Shown piece after piece: positions 25,110-34,497 of a DNA stretch of 44,202 nucleotides. The DNA is from CAINVV01 sp036508555 (GTDB lineage Bacteria; Bacteroidota; Bacteroidia; Bacteroidales; Prolixibacteraceae), in NCBI GenBank assembly GCA_036508555.1, contig DATCHD010000049.1, positions 1 through 44,202 of the forward strand, read 5' to 3'. The translations under genes were made by a program, and so were the position numbers. Under the pieces are notes generated by a model. The model was not told the origin of the DNA. It was given only the letters and a program-made list of their open reading frames with translations, and ran no database searches. How positions within the stretch are numbered: the first letter of the stretch is position 1; each line of letters opens with the position of its first letter.

Positions 25110-26240
25110 ATGGAACAAGAACTTAAAAATTTAATAGCAATCTCCCGTCTTTTTGGCGCAGATCCCTCTTTCGTGCTGGCAGGCGGTGGCAATACCTCTT
25201 TCAAAAATGAAGAGAGTATCTGGATCAAGGCTAGCGGTATCTCGCTGTCGACCATTGACGAATCCGGATTTGTGTCCCTTTCGCGGGAGAAGCTCAGCAA
25301 GATCTCCCAAAAGCAGTATAGCAACGATCCCCTGTTGCGTGAAAATGAGGTGAAAGCCGATCTGCATGAGGCCATCATTTGTCCAAAAACCTTGCGACCC
25401 TCCGTAGAAACTTCCCTCCACGACCTGATCGGATACCAATACGTGGTTCATACCCACCCTACGAAAGTGAACAGTGTGATGTGTTCTACGCAGGCCGAGC
25501 AGGCGTGCAGGAATATGTTTGGAGACAAGGCGCTGTTTATTCCCTATACCGATCCGGGTTATATCTTGTTTAAGAAGGTGGCAGCCGGGATGAAGCAGTT
25601 TTCGGACAAATTTGGATATGAGCCACACGTAATTTTTCTTGAAAATCATGGCGTTTTCGTGGGGGCAGACACAATAGTAGACATAGAAAAAATCTATTCT
25701 GAGATAATGAAGATCATTGAGGCTAGGTTGAGTCGGCATCTTCCAGGTAAGGAAAGATCTGATATTCAGTCTGTCATAATAGATCAGATAGAAAACGTAC
25801 ATCCCGGTTACAAGGGCTTCAGGTCGGTTGGAATGAGAAGTGAACTTACTGATCATTTTACACGGGATGAGGCGGCCTTCAGCAAGGCATGCAAATCTTT
25901 TACGCCGGATGATATCGTGTATTGTAAAGCTCACTATCTTTATATCCCCGCCCAGAATAATGAAACGAAAAATCTGCGGAAAGCCACCGAAATGGTGACT
26001 GCTTATTTCGATAGGTATGGTTATCTGCCGAAGGTGCTGGTCTTGCAGAACAAGGGAGTTATCGGCGTGGAGGAGAGTCTGAAATCGGCTCGAAATGTGT
26101 TGGATGTCTATGAGAATATTCTGAAAATCAGTTACTATTCTGAGGATTTCGGGGGACCGAAATTTATGAATGACCAACAGATCGCTTTTATTGATAATTG
26201 GGAAGTTGAAAATTACAGAAGAAAAGTCGCGAAATCTTAA
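25110..26240 (+). CDS. Class II aldolase/adducin family protein
   Basis: A 376-residue protein. Residues about 1-200 match the class II aldolase fold: FVLAGGGNTSFKN, IWIKASGISLS, the zinc-ligand HTHPTKVNSV and the later ENHGVFVGAD. A second region (about 220-376) with DIVYCKAHYLYIP and KVLVLQNKGVIGVEES looks like a degenerate repeat of the fold. This resembles the aldolase half of bifunctional aldolase/short-chain dehydrogenases (rhamnulose-1-phosphate aldolase type), here without the dehydrogenase half. Substrate unknown; probably retro-aldol cleavage of a sugar phosphate. The next gene starts 10 bases later, suggesting co-transcription. Confidence 0.84.
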   Translation: MEQELKNLIAISRLFGADPSFVLAGGGNTSFKNEESIWIKASGISLSTIDESGFVSLSREKLSKISQKQYSNDPLLRENEVKADLHEAIICPKTLRPSVETSLHDLIGYQYVVHTHPTKVNSVMCSTQAEQACRNMFGDKALFIPYTDPGYILFKKVAAGMKQFSDKFGYEPHVIFLENHGVFVGADTIVDIEKIYSEIMKIIEARLSRHLPGKERSDIQSVIIDQIENVHPGYKGFRSVGMRSELTDHFTRDEAAFSKACKSFTPDDIVYCKAHYLYIPAQNNETKNLRKATEMVTAYFDRYGYLPKVLVLQNKGVIGVEESLKSARNVLDVYENILKISYYSEDFGGPKFMNDQQIAFIDNWEVENYRRKVAKS

Positions 26241-26250
26241 AAACTCTGAT

Positions 26251-27711
26251 ATGCTAATCAAAAAAATTCTGCCGACGCTGGTCGTGCTCTCTTTGTTCGT
26301 TTATTTTGTTGCCGGTTACAAAGGACCTAAAATGAGCTCCGTAACAACCATCGATAAGAACAATATTGAGAAGTATTGGAAAATGAGGGATGCTACAGTT
26401 ATGGATGATCAATTTCACCTGGCCGGGGGAAACGCATCCATCACCTCCACTTTCAGGATTCGAAATTTTGAACTTTCCATGAAGATGAAAACGACTCCTG
26501 GCGCTGCCGGGCAGCTGAATTTCTCTACCTCGAAAAGTTACGATGAGAAAAATTTTAGGGGGTATTCGGTCATGATTAATAACAGCGATTACAGTACCGG
26601 ATCGGCCCTGAAAACCGGCAGTCTGAATCGAATTCGCAATAATTACGTCCGGACTGCCGATGACAATGAGTGGTTTACCTTGAACGTCCAGGTAATAGGA
26701 AACAATATCAAAGTTTCTGTCAACGAAAAGCTGATCAGTGAATATGAGGAGCCACAAAATGCCAAAAGAATAGAGAATTTATCAGGAATGGTGCTCTCCA
26801 GAAGCTTCATTTGCTTGCGTAAAACAGGTGACACAGGCGAATTGGTTGTTTCGGATATGAAGATCAAACCTTTACCAGGAATCATAAAAATTGTCCATTC
26901 TACCAGGAATGATTCAGTGTCTGAGATGCTTGACAGCCTGAATCAGCGCGGATTCCCGCTGGTCGATTATCATATTCACCTCAAAGGTGGCTTGACAATG
27001 GCCCAGGCCTGTCAGCATGCGAGGGAAAGTGGACTGAATTATGGTATAGCGGCCAACTGCGGACTAAAATTCCCTGTTACCAACGATTCCACGCTCACGA
27101 TCTACCTGAAAAGTATTGAAAAAGAACCGATTTTTAAGGCGATGCAGTGTGAAGGCCGCGAATGGGTGACCCTCTTTACCCCAAAGGCTGTGGCCGGTTT
27201 CGACTATATTTTTACGGATGCTATGACCTGGACCGACCTAAAAGGCCGCAGGATGCGCCTCTGGATGCCGGATGAAACGTTTGTGGAAAACAACCAGCAA
27301 TTCATGGATATGCTGGTCGGAAAGATCGAGGCCATCATGGACAACGAACCGGTCGATATTTATGTCAACCCGACTTTCCTGCCGGCGAAGCTGGCTCCCG
27401 AATACAATGAATTGTGGACCAATGAAAGAATGGACAAGGTCATCAATGCTCTCTTGCGAAACCAGGTTGCCCTTGAAATCAACTGTCGGTATAAAATTCC
27501 CAGCATCCCTTTCATAAGGAAGGCCAAGGCATCGGGTGTAAAATTTTCTTTCGGTACTAACAACACCAAAAATGACGACATCAACCGGATTGAATATGGC
27601 TTGAAGGTCATTAAGGAGGTTGGTTTAACTCCGGATGACATGTTCTTCCCCAAATCGAAGGAAAATAGGAAAATTCTGAAGAAAGGATTACCAGCTAAGA
27701 TTTCCGGTTAA
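26251..27711 (+). CDS. DUF1080-type beta-sandwich fused to PHP-like metallohydrolase, exported
   Basis: A 486-residue protein from the ATG at 26251, chosen for its signal or anchor (MLIKKILPTLVVLSLFVYFV); the frame is open to 26170 inside the aldolase gene. Residues about 50-210 match DUF1080, the 3-keto-disaccharide hydrolase/lectin-like jelly roll: NFELSMKMKTTPGAAGQLNF, GYSVMINNSDY, KTGSLNRIRNNY and EWFTLNVQVIGNNIKVSVN. Residues about 235-480 begin VDYHIHLKGGLTMAQACQHA and look like a PHP/amidohydrolase-type metal-binding domain (HxH, later EINCRYKIPS and KFSFGTNNTKNDD). The fusion suggests a periplasmic or surface enzyme acting on a carbohydrate-like substrate. Specificity unknown. Confidence 0.78.
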   Translation: MLIKKILPTLVVLSLFVYFVAGYKGPKMSSVTTIDKNNIEKYWKMRDATVMDDQFHLAGGNASITSTFRIRNFELSMKMKTTPGAAGQLNFSTSKSYDEKNFRGYSVMINNSDYSTGSALKTGSLNRIRNNYVRTADDNEWFTLNVQVIGNNIKVSVNEKLISEYEEPQNAKRIENLSGMVLSRSFICLRKTGDTGELVVSDMKIKPLPGIIKIVHSTRNDSVSEMLDSLNQRGFPLVDYHIHLKGGLTMAQACQHARESGLNYGIAANCGLKFPVTNDSTLTIYLKSIEKEPIFKAMQCEGREWVTLFTPKAVAGFDYIFTDAMTWTDLKGRRMRLWMPDETFVENNQQFMDMLVGKIEAIMDNEPVDIYVNPTFLPAKLAPEYNELWTNERMDKVINALLRNQVALEINCRYKIPSIPFIRKAKASGVKFSFGTNNTKNDDINRIEYGLKVIKEVGLTPDDMFFPKSKENRKILKKGLPAKISG

Positions 27712-27771
27712 TTAAATGCAATTCGCTTACCCAAAATTGTCCTTGTATACCATGTATTTAATACACAACCT

Positions 27772-29166
27772 ATGTTTAGCAAAGAAACTTATACCAGCCG
27801 TCGTGCCGTTCTTCGTCAAAAAGTCGGTTCAGGACTGATTCTCATCCCCGGCAATCAGGAGTCTCCTATGAATTATCCTGAAAACACCTACCATTTTAGA
27901 CAAGACAGTACCTTTCTCTATTTCTTTGGTCTGGACCTACCAGGAATGTTCGGGGTCATCGATGTGGACAACAACTACGATTATATTTATGCCAACGACG
28001 TAGAGATCGAAGATATCATCTGGATGGGTCCTCAAAAATCAGTGGCTGAGCAGGCTTTTACCGTCGGTGTTGAGGTGACGGCACCCATGGATAAGCTCTC
28101 CCAGACAATTGAACGGACGGTAAAATCTGGCCGAAGGATTCATTTTCTTCCACCTTACCGCGCAGAGAATAAGATTCAGTTAAGCAGTTTGCTGGGCATA
28201 AAAATTTGTAAATTAAAAGATTATGCGTCCATGGCCCTGGTTCATTCTTGTGTTGCCATGCGTTCCATTAAGGATGAAGCTGAGATTGAGGAGATTGAAC
28301 GGGCTTGCGCCATCGGCTATGAGATGCATGTCACTGCCATGAAAATGGCCCAACCGGGAACCCCCGAACAGAAAATTGCCGGATTAATCGAAGGCATTGC
28401 CCTTTCACGTGGAATGGGTACTTCATTCCCTACAATCCTTACTCAAAATGGCGAGACCCTTCACAATCATAATCATTCATTTCCGTTAAAAGCGGGTCGC
28501 CTGATGATGGTAGATGCCGGCGCAGAATCCAACGGCCATTATGCCTCTGATTTTACCCGCACCATCCCGGTAGGAGGGAAGTTTAGTCAACGACAGCTGG
28601 ATATTTATAACATAGTCCTGGCTGCCAACAACAAAGCATTTTCCCTTGCCAAACCAGGTGTTACCTTTCAAGCTATTCATTTTGAGATCGCTATCTTGAT
28701 TGCCTCAGAGCTAAAAGAACTGGGCCTGATGAAAGGTGATGTTACCGAGGCAGTTGCCAAAGGCGCTCACGCACTCTTTTTCCCCCACGGACTCGGTCAC
28801 ATGATGGGCCTCGATGCCCACGACATGGAGGATTACGGACAGATACATGTCGGATTTGACGATGAGATTCGTCCGATGGATCAGTTCGGAACGGCATATC
28901 TCCGTCTGGGTCGGAGGTTACAGCCAGGTTTCGTCATTACCAATGAACCGGGGATTTATTTTATCCCGGCCCTGATCGAAAAATGGGAAAAGGAGAAAAT
29001 AAACAGTGAATTCATCAATTTTGGCAAGGTCAGAGAATACATTGGCTTCGGCGGGATTCGGCTGGAAGACGATATGCTGATTACAAAAACTGGAGTGCGA
29101 CTATTGGGTAATCGGGTGCCAATTAATCCTGAAGAAGTGGAGGAAGTGGTAGCCAGCGGCAAGTGA
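27772..29166 (+). CDS. pepP: Xaa-Pro aminopeptidase (M24B, aminopeptidase P)
   Basis: A 464-residue cytosolic metallopeptidase removing N-terminal residues that precede proline. An N-terminal aminopeptidase P domain (residues 1-130; FRQDSTFLYFFGLDLPGM) precedes the pita-bread fold. Metal ligands are visible: Asp in VDAGAESNGHYASDFTRT, His in FFPHGLGHMMGLDAHD, Glu in VITNEPGIYF and Glu in GFGGIRLEDDML. Length is normal. No signal peptide. It lies 60 bases after the DUF1080-PHP gene. Confidence 0.93.
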   Translation: MFSKETYTSRRAVLRQKVGSGLILIPGNQESPMNYPENTYHFRQDSTFLYFFGLDLPGMFGVIDVDNNYDYIYANDVEIEDIIWMGPQKSVAEQAFTVGVEVTAPMDKLSQTIERTVKSGRRIHFLPPYRAENKIQLSSLLGIKICKLKDYASMALVHSCVAMRSIKDEAEIEEIERACAIGYEMHVTAMKMAQPGTPEQKIAGLIEGIALSRGMGTSFPTILTQNGETLHNHNHSFPLKAGRLMMVDAGAESNGHYASDFTRTIPVGGKFSQRQLDIYNIVLAANNKAFSLAKPGVTFQAIHFEIAILIASELKELGLMKGDVTEAVAKGAHALFFPHGLGHMMGLDAHDMEDYGQIHVGFDDEIRPMDQFGTAYLRLGRRLQPGFVITNEPGIYFIPALIEKWEKEKINSEFINFGKVREYIGFGGIRLEDDMLITKTGVRLLGNRVPINPEEVEEVVASGK

Positions 29167-29186
29167 CGGCATGCTGCACAGGCTGC

Positions 29187-29335
29187 TGTGGATTTGCATT
29201 GCTGCTGCTGTGGATTTGCAATCCGCAGCACGCTGCTCCTCCTTGTTTGTAACGAGGAGGCAATAGGAATGTAATTATGATCCCTCGTTGCAAACGAGGG
29301 ATAGCAATAATTACAAATCCGCTGGAGCGAAGTTC
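29187..29335. repeat. Repeat cluster in the 308-base pepP/M13 gap
   Basis: The cluster contains a partial and a full TTGCAA-family unit (the full one at 29206-29230, flanks TGCTG/CAGCA) and two CCCTCGTT-family units (a diverged one near 29238-29260, CCTTGTTTGTAACGAGG, and a perfect one at 29280-29302). A final half element (AAATCCGCTGGAGCGA, 29314-29329) ends it. The rest of the gap holds the M13 promoter and no ORF. Confidence 0.88.
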
Positions 29336-29440
29336 GCTGTAGTTTCAGAAATTCCATTTCAACCTGACAAAAGATAACAGAAATATCAGTAAGGCCAGCT
29401 ACCCCGGCAGTAAATCAGTATGCAATTTATTTAATTTAAA

Positions 29441-29448
29441 TATCTTTG
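29441..29448 (+). promoter_or_regulatory. Promoter -7 element of the M13 peptidase gene
   Basis: TATCTTTG matches TAnnTTTG and lies 27 bases before the ATG. No good TTTG is seen at the -33 position, so only the -7 element is called. Confidence 0.5.
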
Positions 29449-29474
29449 GAAACAAAAAATTCAGAATCAATACC

Positions 29475-31505
29475 ATGAAGAACAAATTCGTCATTCTTTC
29501 AATTTCGCTATCTATGATCGCAGCTATTTTGCTATCCTGTGGAGAGGCTAAGAAAGCTGATCCTACTATTAACCCCGCTAATCTTGATCTGTCAGTTATC
29601 CCTGGTAACGATTTTGACACCTTCGCCAATGGCGGTTGGAAGAAACTCAATCCGTTACCCGCCGATCGCGGACGATTCGGTTCTTTCGATCAGCTAGCCG
29701 AGGTGGCAGAAAAACAGGTACAGGATCTGGTGAAAACCACTGCCGCTTCCAACAATCCCAAGGGTTCCATCCCTGATAAGATTGCCACACTTTACAATTC
29801 CGGCATGGATACCGCGAAAATAGAGAAGCAGGGACTGGAAATTGTTACTCCTTTTCTGAAGGAAATAGATCAGATCAACACGATCGAACAGGTTCAGGAA
29901 GCCGTCATACGCATGCACCAATATGGAATTTTCCCCTTGTTCGGAATTTTTGGTGCAGCGGATTCACGCAACAGTTCAATGGTTATCGCCCAGTTGACAC
30001 AGGCAGGTATGGGAATGCCCGATCGGGATTACTACCTGAACGAAGATCCCAGATCTGTTGATCTGCGGGCAAAATATATGACCTATGTTACCACGATCTT
30101 CAAGTTGACAGGTAACGACGATGCTGTAGCAGCACAAAGTGCTCAAAAAATTATGGCACTGGAAACTCAGCTGGCAAAAGCCGCCATGTCCAGACTCGAA
30201 CAACGTGACCCAAACAAAACCTACAACAAAGTAACTACCGCAGAGCTGGCAAAACTGGCTCCTTCCTTCAACTGGAACCGTTATTTTGCGGATCTTGGCT
30301 TAGGTGATCCGGGTTCTGTGAACATGAGACAACCGAATTTTCTAAAAGAGATCAGCAACATGCTAACGACTGTGCCTGTTGACGACTGGAAGATCTACCT
30401 GAAATGGTGCCTGATCAACGAGACCGCTTCCTACCTCTCCTTCGATTTCGAGAAGGCCAGTTTTGATTTTTATGGCAAGGCCATGACAGGTACCGATGTA
30501 ATGCGTCCCCGCTGGAAACGCGTACTGGGTGAGACCAGTGGCGCCCTGAGCGAAGCGCTTGGACAGTTGTACGTAAAAGCATATTTCCCACAGTCGTCAA
30601 AAGACCGTATGATCAAACTGGTTTCCAACCTGCGCGTATCGCTGGGCGAGAGAATCAAAAACCTGGAGTGGATGAGTCCCGAAACCAAGACAAAGGCCAT
30701 GGAGAAATTGAAAACCATCACTGTTAAAATCGGCTATCCTGATAAGTGGAGAGACTACACCGGACTGGAGATCATGGATGACGCTTATGTGATGAATGTT
30801 CTTCGCGCCAACAAATTCGCCATGGATTTTAGCTTGAACAAGATCAACAAGCCTGTGGATAAGGGCGAATGGGGGATGTCACCGCAGACAGTGAATGCTT
30901 ATTACAGCCCGGACAAGAATGAGATAGTCTTCCCGGCGGCTATTTTACAGTCACCTTTCTTCTTTAAAGATGGTGACGATGCCGTTAATTATGGTGCGAT
31001 CGGTGTGGTGATTGGTCACGAGATGACCCATGGATTCGATGATCAGGGACGGAAATTTGATAAGGAGGGAAACCTGACTGACTGGTGGACACCGGAAGAT
31101 TCCAAACGTTTCGACGAACGTACTAAAATACTTGTAGATCAGTACAATAACTTCGTTGTTCTAGACACTTTACATGCCGACGGACGATTGAGTCTGGGAG
31201 AAAATATCGCAGACCTGGGCGGATTGAACATCTCTTTTCAGGCCTTCAAAACCGCCAACACACAGAAGGGAAAGATCGACGGATTCACTCCGGACCAACG
31301 CTTTTTCCTGGCTTATGGGCACATCTGGGGACAAAACACCAGGGATAAAGAGATTCAGCGGAGAACCAAAGAGGATGTCCATTCGCTTGGTCGTTTCAGG
31401 GTACTCGGACCGCTGCAAAATTTGCCGGAATTTTATGCCGCGTTTGATGTGAAAGCGGGTCAGAAAATGTTTCTGGAATCTGATAAGAGGGCGAAAATCT
31501 GGTAG
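29475..31505 (+). CDS. M13 family metallopeptidase (neprilysin/PepO-like lipoprotein)
   Basis: A 676-residue zinc endopeptidase. The signal ends in AAILLSCGEAKK, so it is probably a lipoprotein anchored through the Cys. The zinc site is HEMTH (about residue 515, VIGHEMTHGFDDQGRKFD) with the downstream Glu in GENIADLGG. NAYYSPDKNEIVFPAAILQ is the substrate-cleft motif of the family. The N-terminal helical cap domain occupies about residues 40-430. Family members cut small extracellular peptides. It stands alone with its own promoter element; the next gene is convergent. Confidence 0.94.
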   Translation: MKNKFVILSISLSMIAAILLSCGEAKKADPTINPANLDLSVIPGNDFDTFANGGWKKLNPLPADRGRFGSFDQLAEVAEKQVQDLVKTTAASNNPKGSIPDKIATLYNSGMDTAKIEKQGLEIVTPFLKEIDQINTIEQVQEAVIRMHQYGIFPLFGIFGAADSRNSSMVIAQLTQAGMGMPDRDYYLNEDPRSVDLRAKYMTYVTTIFKLTGNDDAVAAQSAQKIMALETQLAKAAMSRLEQRDPNKTYNKVTTAELAKLAPSFNWNRYFADLGLGDPGSVNMRQPNFLKEISNMLTTVPVDDWKIYLKWCLINETASYLSFDFEKASFDFYGKAMTGTDVMRPRWKRVLGETSGALSEALGQLYVKAYFPQSSKDRMIKLVSNLRVSLGERIKNLEWMSPETKTKAMEKLKTITVKIGYPDKWRDYTGLEIMDDAYVMNVLRANKFAMDFSLNKINKPVDKGEWGMSPQTVNAYYSPDKNEIVFPAAILQSPFFFKDGDDAVNYGAIGVVIGHEMTHGFDDQGRKFDKEGNLTDWWTPEDSKRFDERTKILVDQYNNFVVLDTLHADGRLSLGENIADLGGLNISFQAFKTANTQKGKIDGFTPDQRFFLAYGHIWGQNTRDKEIQRRTKEDVHSLGRFRVLGPLQNLPEFYAAFDVKAGQKMFLESDKRAKIW

Positions 31506-31510
31506 TTGGC

Positions 31511-34435
31511 TTATAATAATGCATCATACAAAATCTCGATGGGATGCAAGGCTTTTCTGCCGGTCCCATCGAGAATATGGTGCCTGCAACTCGTACCGGG
31601 GGCAGCAATAACGACCTCCGGGTCCAGCCGTTGTATCTCAGGAAACAGCACCAGATTCCCGATTTTCATCGACAGATCATAATGCTCTTTTTCGTATCCA
31701 AACGACCCGGCCATGCCGCAGCAGCCGGACGGAACCTCTTGCACACGGTAGTTTCCTGGTAAGGAAAGCATTTTTTTTGTCGGCAGAGTAGAGGCGATTG
31801 CTTTTTGCTGACAATGGCCATGTAGCTTGATAGTCAGTTCTTTATTGGTAAAACTCTCCTCGCTGATGTTTCCTTTTTCCTTTTCCCTTACCAGGAATTC
31901 GTCGATCATCAGACTGTGCTTCGCTATTTTTTGAGCAGCAATTTTCTGATCCCCGCGCAACAAATCCGGATATTCATCCCTGAAAGTAAGAATCGCAGAA
32001 GGTTCAATTCCGACCAGAGGATGCGTCTTATCGATCAGCGGCGCGAAAATAGACACATTCTTTGCCGCAAGACTGGCGGCTTTCCGGACATAGCCTTTCG
32101 AGAGAAAAGTCCTCCCACTTACCTCATGATCGACAACCAATATCTTATATCCCAGCTTATTAAGTACCATTAGAGCCTTGATGCCGATCTCCGTGTCGTT
32201 ATAATTGGTAAACTCATCCACGAAAAAATAAAGGCTGCCCTTTGTTTCCTTCAAGCCTTCGTTCAAGGTCTTTAGATTTTTCCTGCACCAGCCTCTCAGG
32301 GTCGTCTGCCCCAATCCGGGGATACTCCTTTTCTGCGCAAATCCGGTTGCATATTTCAGTAGAGATGCAGTGAAGAGGTTATGTAGGAAGAAATTGAACA
32401 TCCATGGAAATGCAGATCCCAGTTTGTAAAAGGAGGCGATGTTGGCCACCAATTTCGATCGTAATGGCGAACCTTCGCGATCATATTTGTGCTGCAGAAA
32501 CTCGGCTTTGATTTTAGTCATATCCACTCCCGACGGGCACTCCGACTTGCATCCCTTGCAGGAGAGGCAAAGGTCGAGAATCGCGTAAATTTCCTTGCTT
32601 TTGAAGGCATCCTTACTCTTTCTGCTGTGCAGGTAGTCATTGAGAAGATTAGCTCTGGCTCTGGTGGTGTTTTTCTCTTCGCGGGTTGCCATGTAACTCG
32701 GGCACATCGTCCCCCCGATCAATTCGGATTTGCGGCAATCGCCCGATCCATTGCATTTCTCAACATGGCGCACGAATCCCTGTGAATCGGACCAGTCAAA
32801 GTAGGTTTCAAATTCCGGATAGCGCTCCCCCGGATTAATTCTGAGGGAACTGTCCATTGGAGGAGTATTGACAATCTTACCAGGATTGAAAATATTGTCA
32901 GGATCCCAACATTGCTTCACCTGTTTGATCAGTTCAAAGTTGTGCTCTCCCAGTATGATCGGAATAAATTCCCCTCTTAGCCTGCCGTCTCCATGCTCAC
33001 CGCTGAGTGATCCGCGGTATTTTTTCACCAGATGCGCTATCTCTGTGGCTACCGTCCTGAACAGCTTGACTCCTTCAGGATCTTTGAGATTAATGACAGG
33101 CCTAAGGTGAAGCTCTCCGGTAGCAATGTGCGCATGATAAACGCAACTCAGGCCATGTGAGGCCATAATAAGCTTGAATTCAGCGATGTATTTCGATAAG
33201 ACTTTCGGATCGACCGCCGTATCTTCTACCAAAGAAACAGGTTTGGCGTCGCCGGGGATATTGGAAAGCAGTCCGAGGCCTGCCTTTCGTAGCGCCCATA
33301 CTTTTTTAATATCATCACCCAGCACCAACGGGAAATGGTACCCCAGTGCGGCGGACCTGAGTTCGGTTTCCATCGCTTGCCGCAGTACTTCTATCTCTTC
33401 CTTCGTTTCACGGGCCCATTCAACCACAAGTATGGCACCCGGTTCTCCCTGAACGAAGAACCTGTTTTTTCTTTGCTCGATACTGTCGAGGGTACATTTT
33501 AAGATGACATCATCCAGCAGCTCAATGGCGCCGGGTTTGTATTTCAGGGCGATCAGATTTCCCTCCATCGCCTCTTCCAGGGTATGAAAATGGATGCAAA
33601 CCAATCCGACCTCTTTGGGAGGAACAGGTATCAGATTGAGTTTTATCTCTGTTATGAACAACAAAGTTCCTTCCGATCCGGCAATCAGTTTTGAAAAATT
33701 AAAGGCAGCCGGACTATCTGTGAAGGGAGCGCTATGCAGCAACTCATCCAGCGCGTACCCGGTATTTCTTCGTCTAAGGGCTTTCTCCGGGTATTCATTT
33801 TCGATCTGTTCCTGGTTTTTTGGATCGGAAAGGAGTTGGTCAATCTGCCTGTAAAGGGTACTTTCCAGGTTACTGCCGTTGGATTTTTCTTTAAATTCAT
33901 TGGGCGAGAGTGGTTTAAAGTGGACCTCAGAGCCATCAGAAAGGAAGCCGGTTACTTCCAGCAGGTGATCCCGGGTGCTGCCGTAAATGAGGGAGTGTGC
34001 ACCGCAGGCGTTATTCCCGACCATACCGCCAAACATGCAACGGTTGGAAGTGGAGGTCTCGGGTCCGAAGAAGAGTCCGGATTTTTTCAGGTATAGATTG
34101 AGCTCGTCCAATACTACTCCTGGCTGCACCCTGACCCAGCTCTCAGACTGGTTGACTTCGAGAATTTGGGTCATCCTGCGTGAAACATCCACCACCACTC
34201 CATTCCCGACGACTTGTCCGGCTAAAGAAGTCCCGGCTGTACGCGGAATGACGCCCAACCGGTGCTTTTTGCAAAACAAAATTACCTTCAGAATATCTTC
34301 TTTGTCGGTCGGATAAACGACTGCCAAAGGTCGTTCTTTATATGCGGAAGCATCTGTTGAATAGAGAATTAGAGATGATTCATCTGTAAGCAGATTTCCA
34401 TTTATATCGTTTTTCAGCGGCGAAAAATCAACCAT
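31511..34435 (-). CDS. FAD-linked oxidase fused to Fe-S/CCG domain (D-lactate/2-hydroxyacid dehydrogenase type)
   Basis: A 974-residue fusion. The N-terminal PCMH-type FAD-binding domain (about 35-240; VIPRTAGTSLAGQVVGNGVVVDVSRRM) and the FAD-oxidase C domain (to about 525, ending SGEHGDGRLRGEFIP) are followed by a ferredoxin-like region with CLSCKGCKSECP (about residue 621). C-terminal CCG-type domains follow, including GCCGMAGSFG (about residue 903). This is the YdiJ/Dld-like architecture that oxidises D-2-hydroxy acids (D-lactate, glycolate or 2-hydroxyglutarate) and passes electrons to quinone. The exact substrate is not readable. It converges with the M13 gene, with only 5 bases between stops. 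Confidence 0.88.
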   Translation of the reverse strand: MVDFSPLKNDINGNLLTDESSLILYSTDASAYKERPLAVVYPTDKEDILKVILFCKKHRLGVIPRTAGTSLAGQVVGNGVVVDVSRRMTQILEVNQSESWVRVQPGVVLDELNLYLKKSGLFFGPETSTSNRCMFGGMVGNNACGAHSLIYGSTRDHLLEVTGFLSDGSEVHFKPLSPNEFKEKSNGSNLESTLYRQIDQLLSDPKNQEQIENEYPEKALRRRNTGYALDELLHSAPFTDSPAAFNFSKLIAGSEGTLLFITEIKLNLIPVPPKEVGLVCIHFHTLEEAMEGNLIALKYKPGAIELLDDVILKCTLDSIEQRKNRFFVQGEPGAILVVEWARETKEEIEVLRQAMETELRSAALGYHFPLVLGDDIKKVWALRKAGLGLLSNIPGDAKPVSLVEDTAVDPKVLSKYIAEFKLIMASHGLSCVYHAHIATGELHLRPVINLKDPEGVKLFRTVATEIAHLVKKYRGSLSGEHGDGRLRGEFIPIILGEHNFELIKQVKQCWDPDNIFNPGKIVNTPPMDSSLRINPGERYPEFETYFDWSDSQGFVRHVEKCNGSGDCRKSELIGGTMCPSYMATREEKNTTRARANLLNDYLHSRKSKDAFKSKEIYAILDLCLSCKGCKSECPSGVDMTKIKAEFLQHKYDREGSPLRSKLVANIASFYKLGSAFPWMFNFFLHNLFTASLLKYATGFAQKRSIPGLGQTTLRGWCRKNLKTLNEGLKETKGSLYFFVDEFTNYNDTEIGIKALMVLNKLGYKILVVDHEVSGRTFLSKGYVRKAASLAAKNVSIFAPLIDKTHPLVGIEPSAILTFRDEYPDLLRGDQKIAAQKIAKHSLMIDEFLVREKEKGNISEESFTNKELTIKLHGHCQQKAIASTLPTKKMLSLPGNYRVQEVPSGCCGMAGSFGYEKEHYDLSMKIGNLVLFPEIQRLDPEVVIAAPGTSCRHHILDGTGRKALHPIEILYDALL

Positions 34436-34497
34436 CAGACACAGTTTTTAAAATAATTATGTAGATTTAGCATCCGGTTACGAATTTAGGAGTAAAA

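Noticed and set aside
25131..26261. 376-codon ORF on the minus strand opposite the class II aldolase
   Set aside because: It mirrors the aldolase gene; the plus-strand product shows conserved family motifs and the minus-strand product has none.
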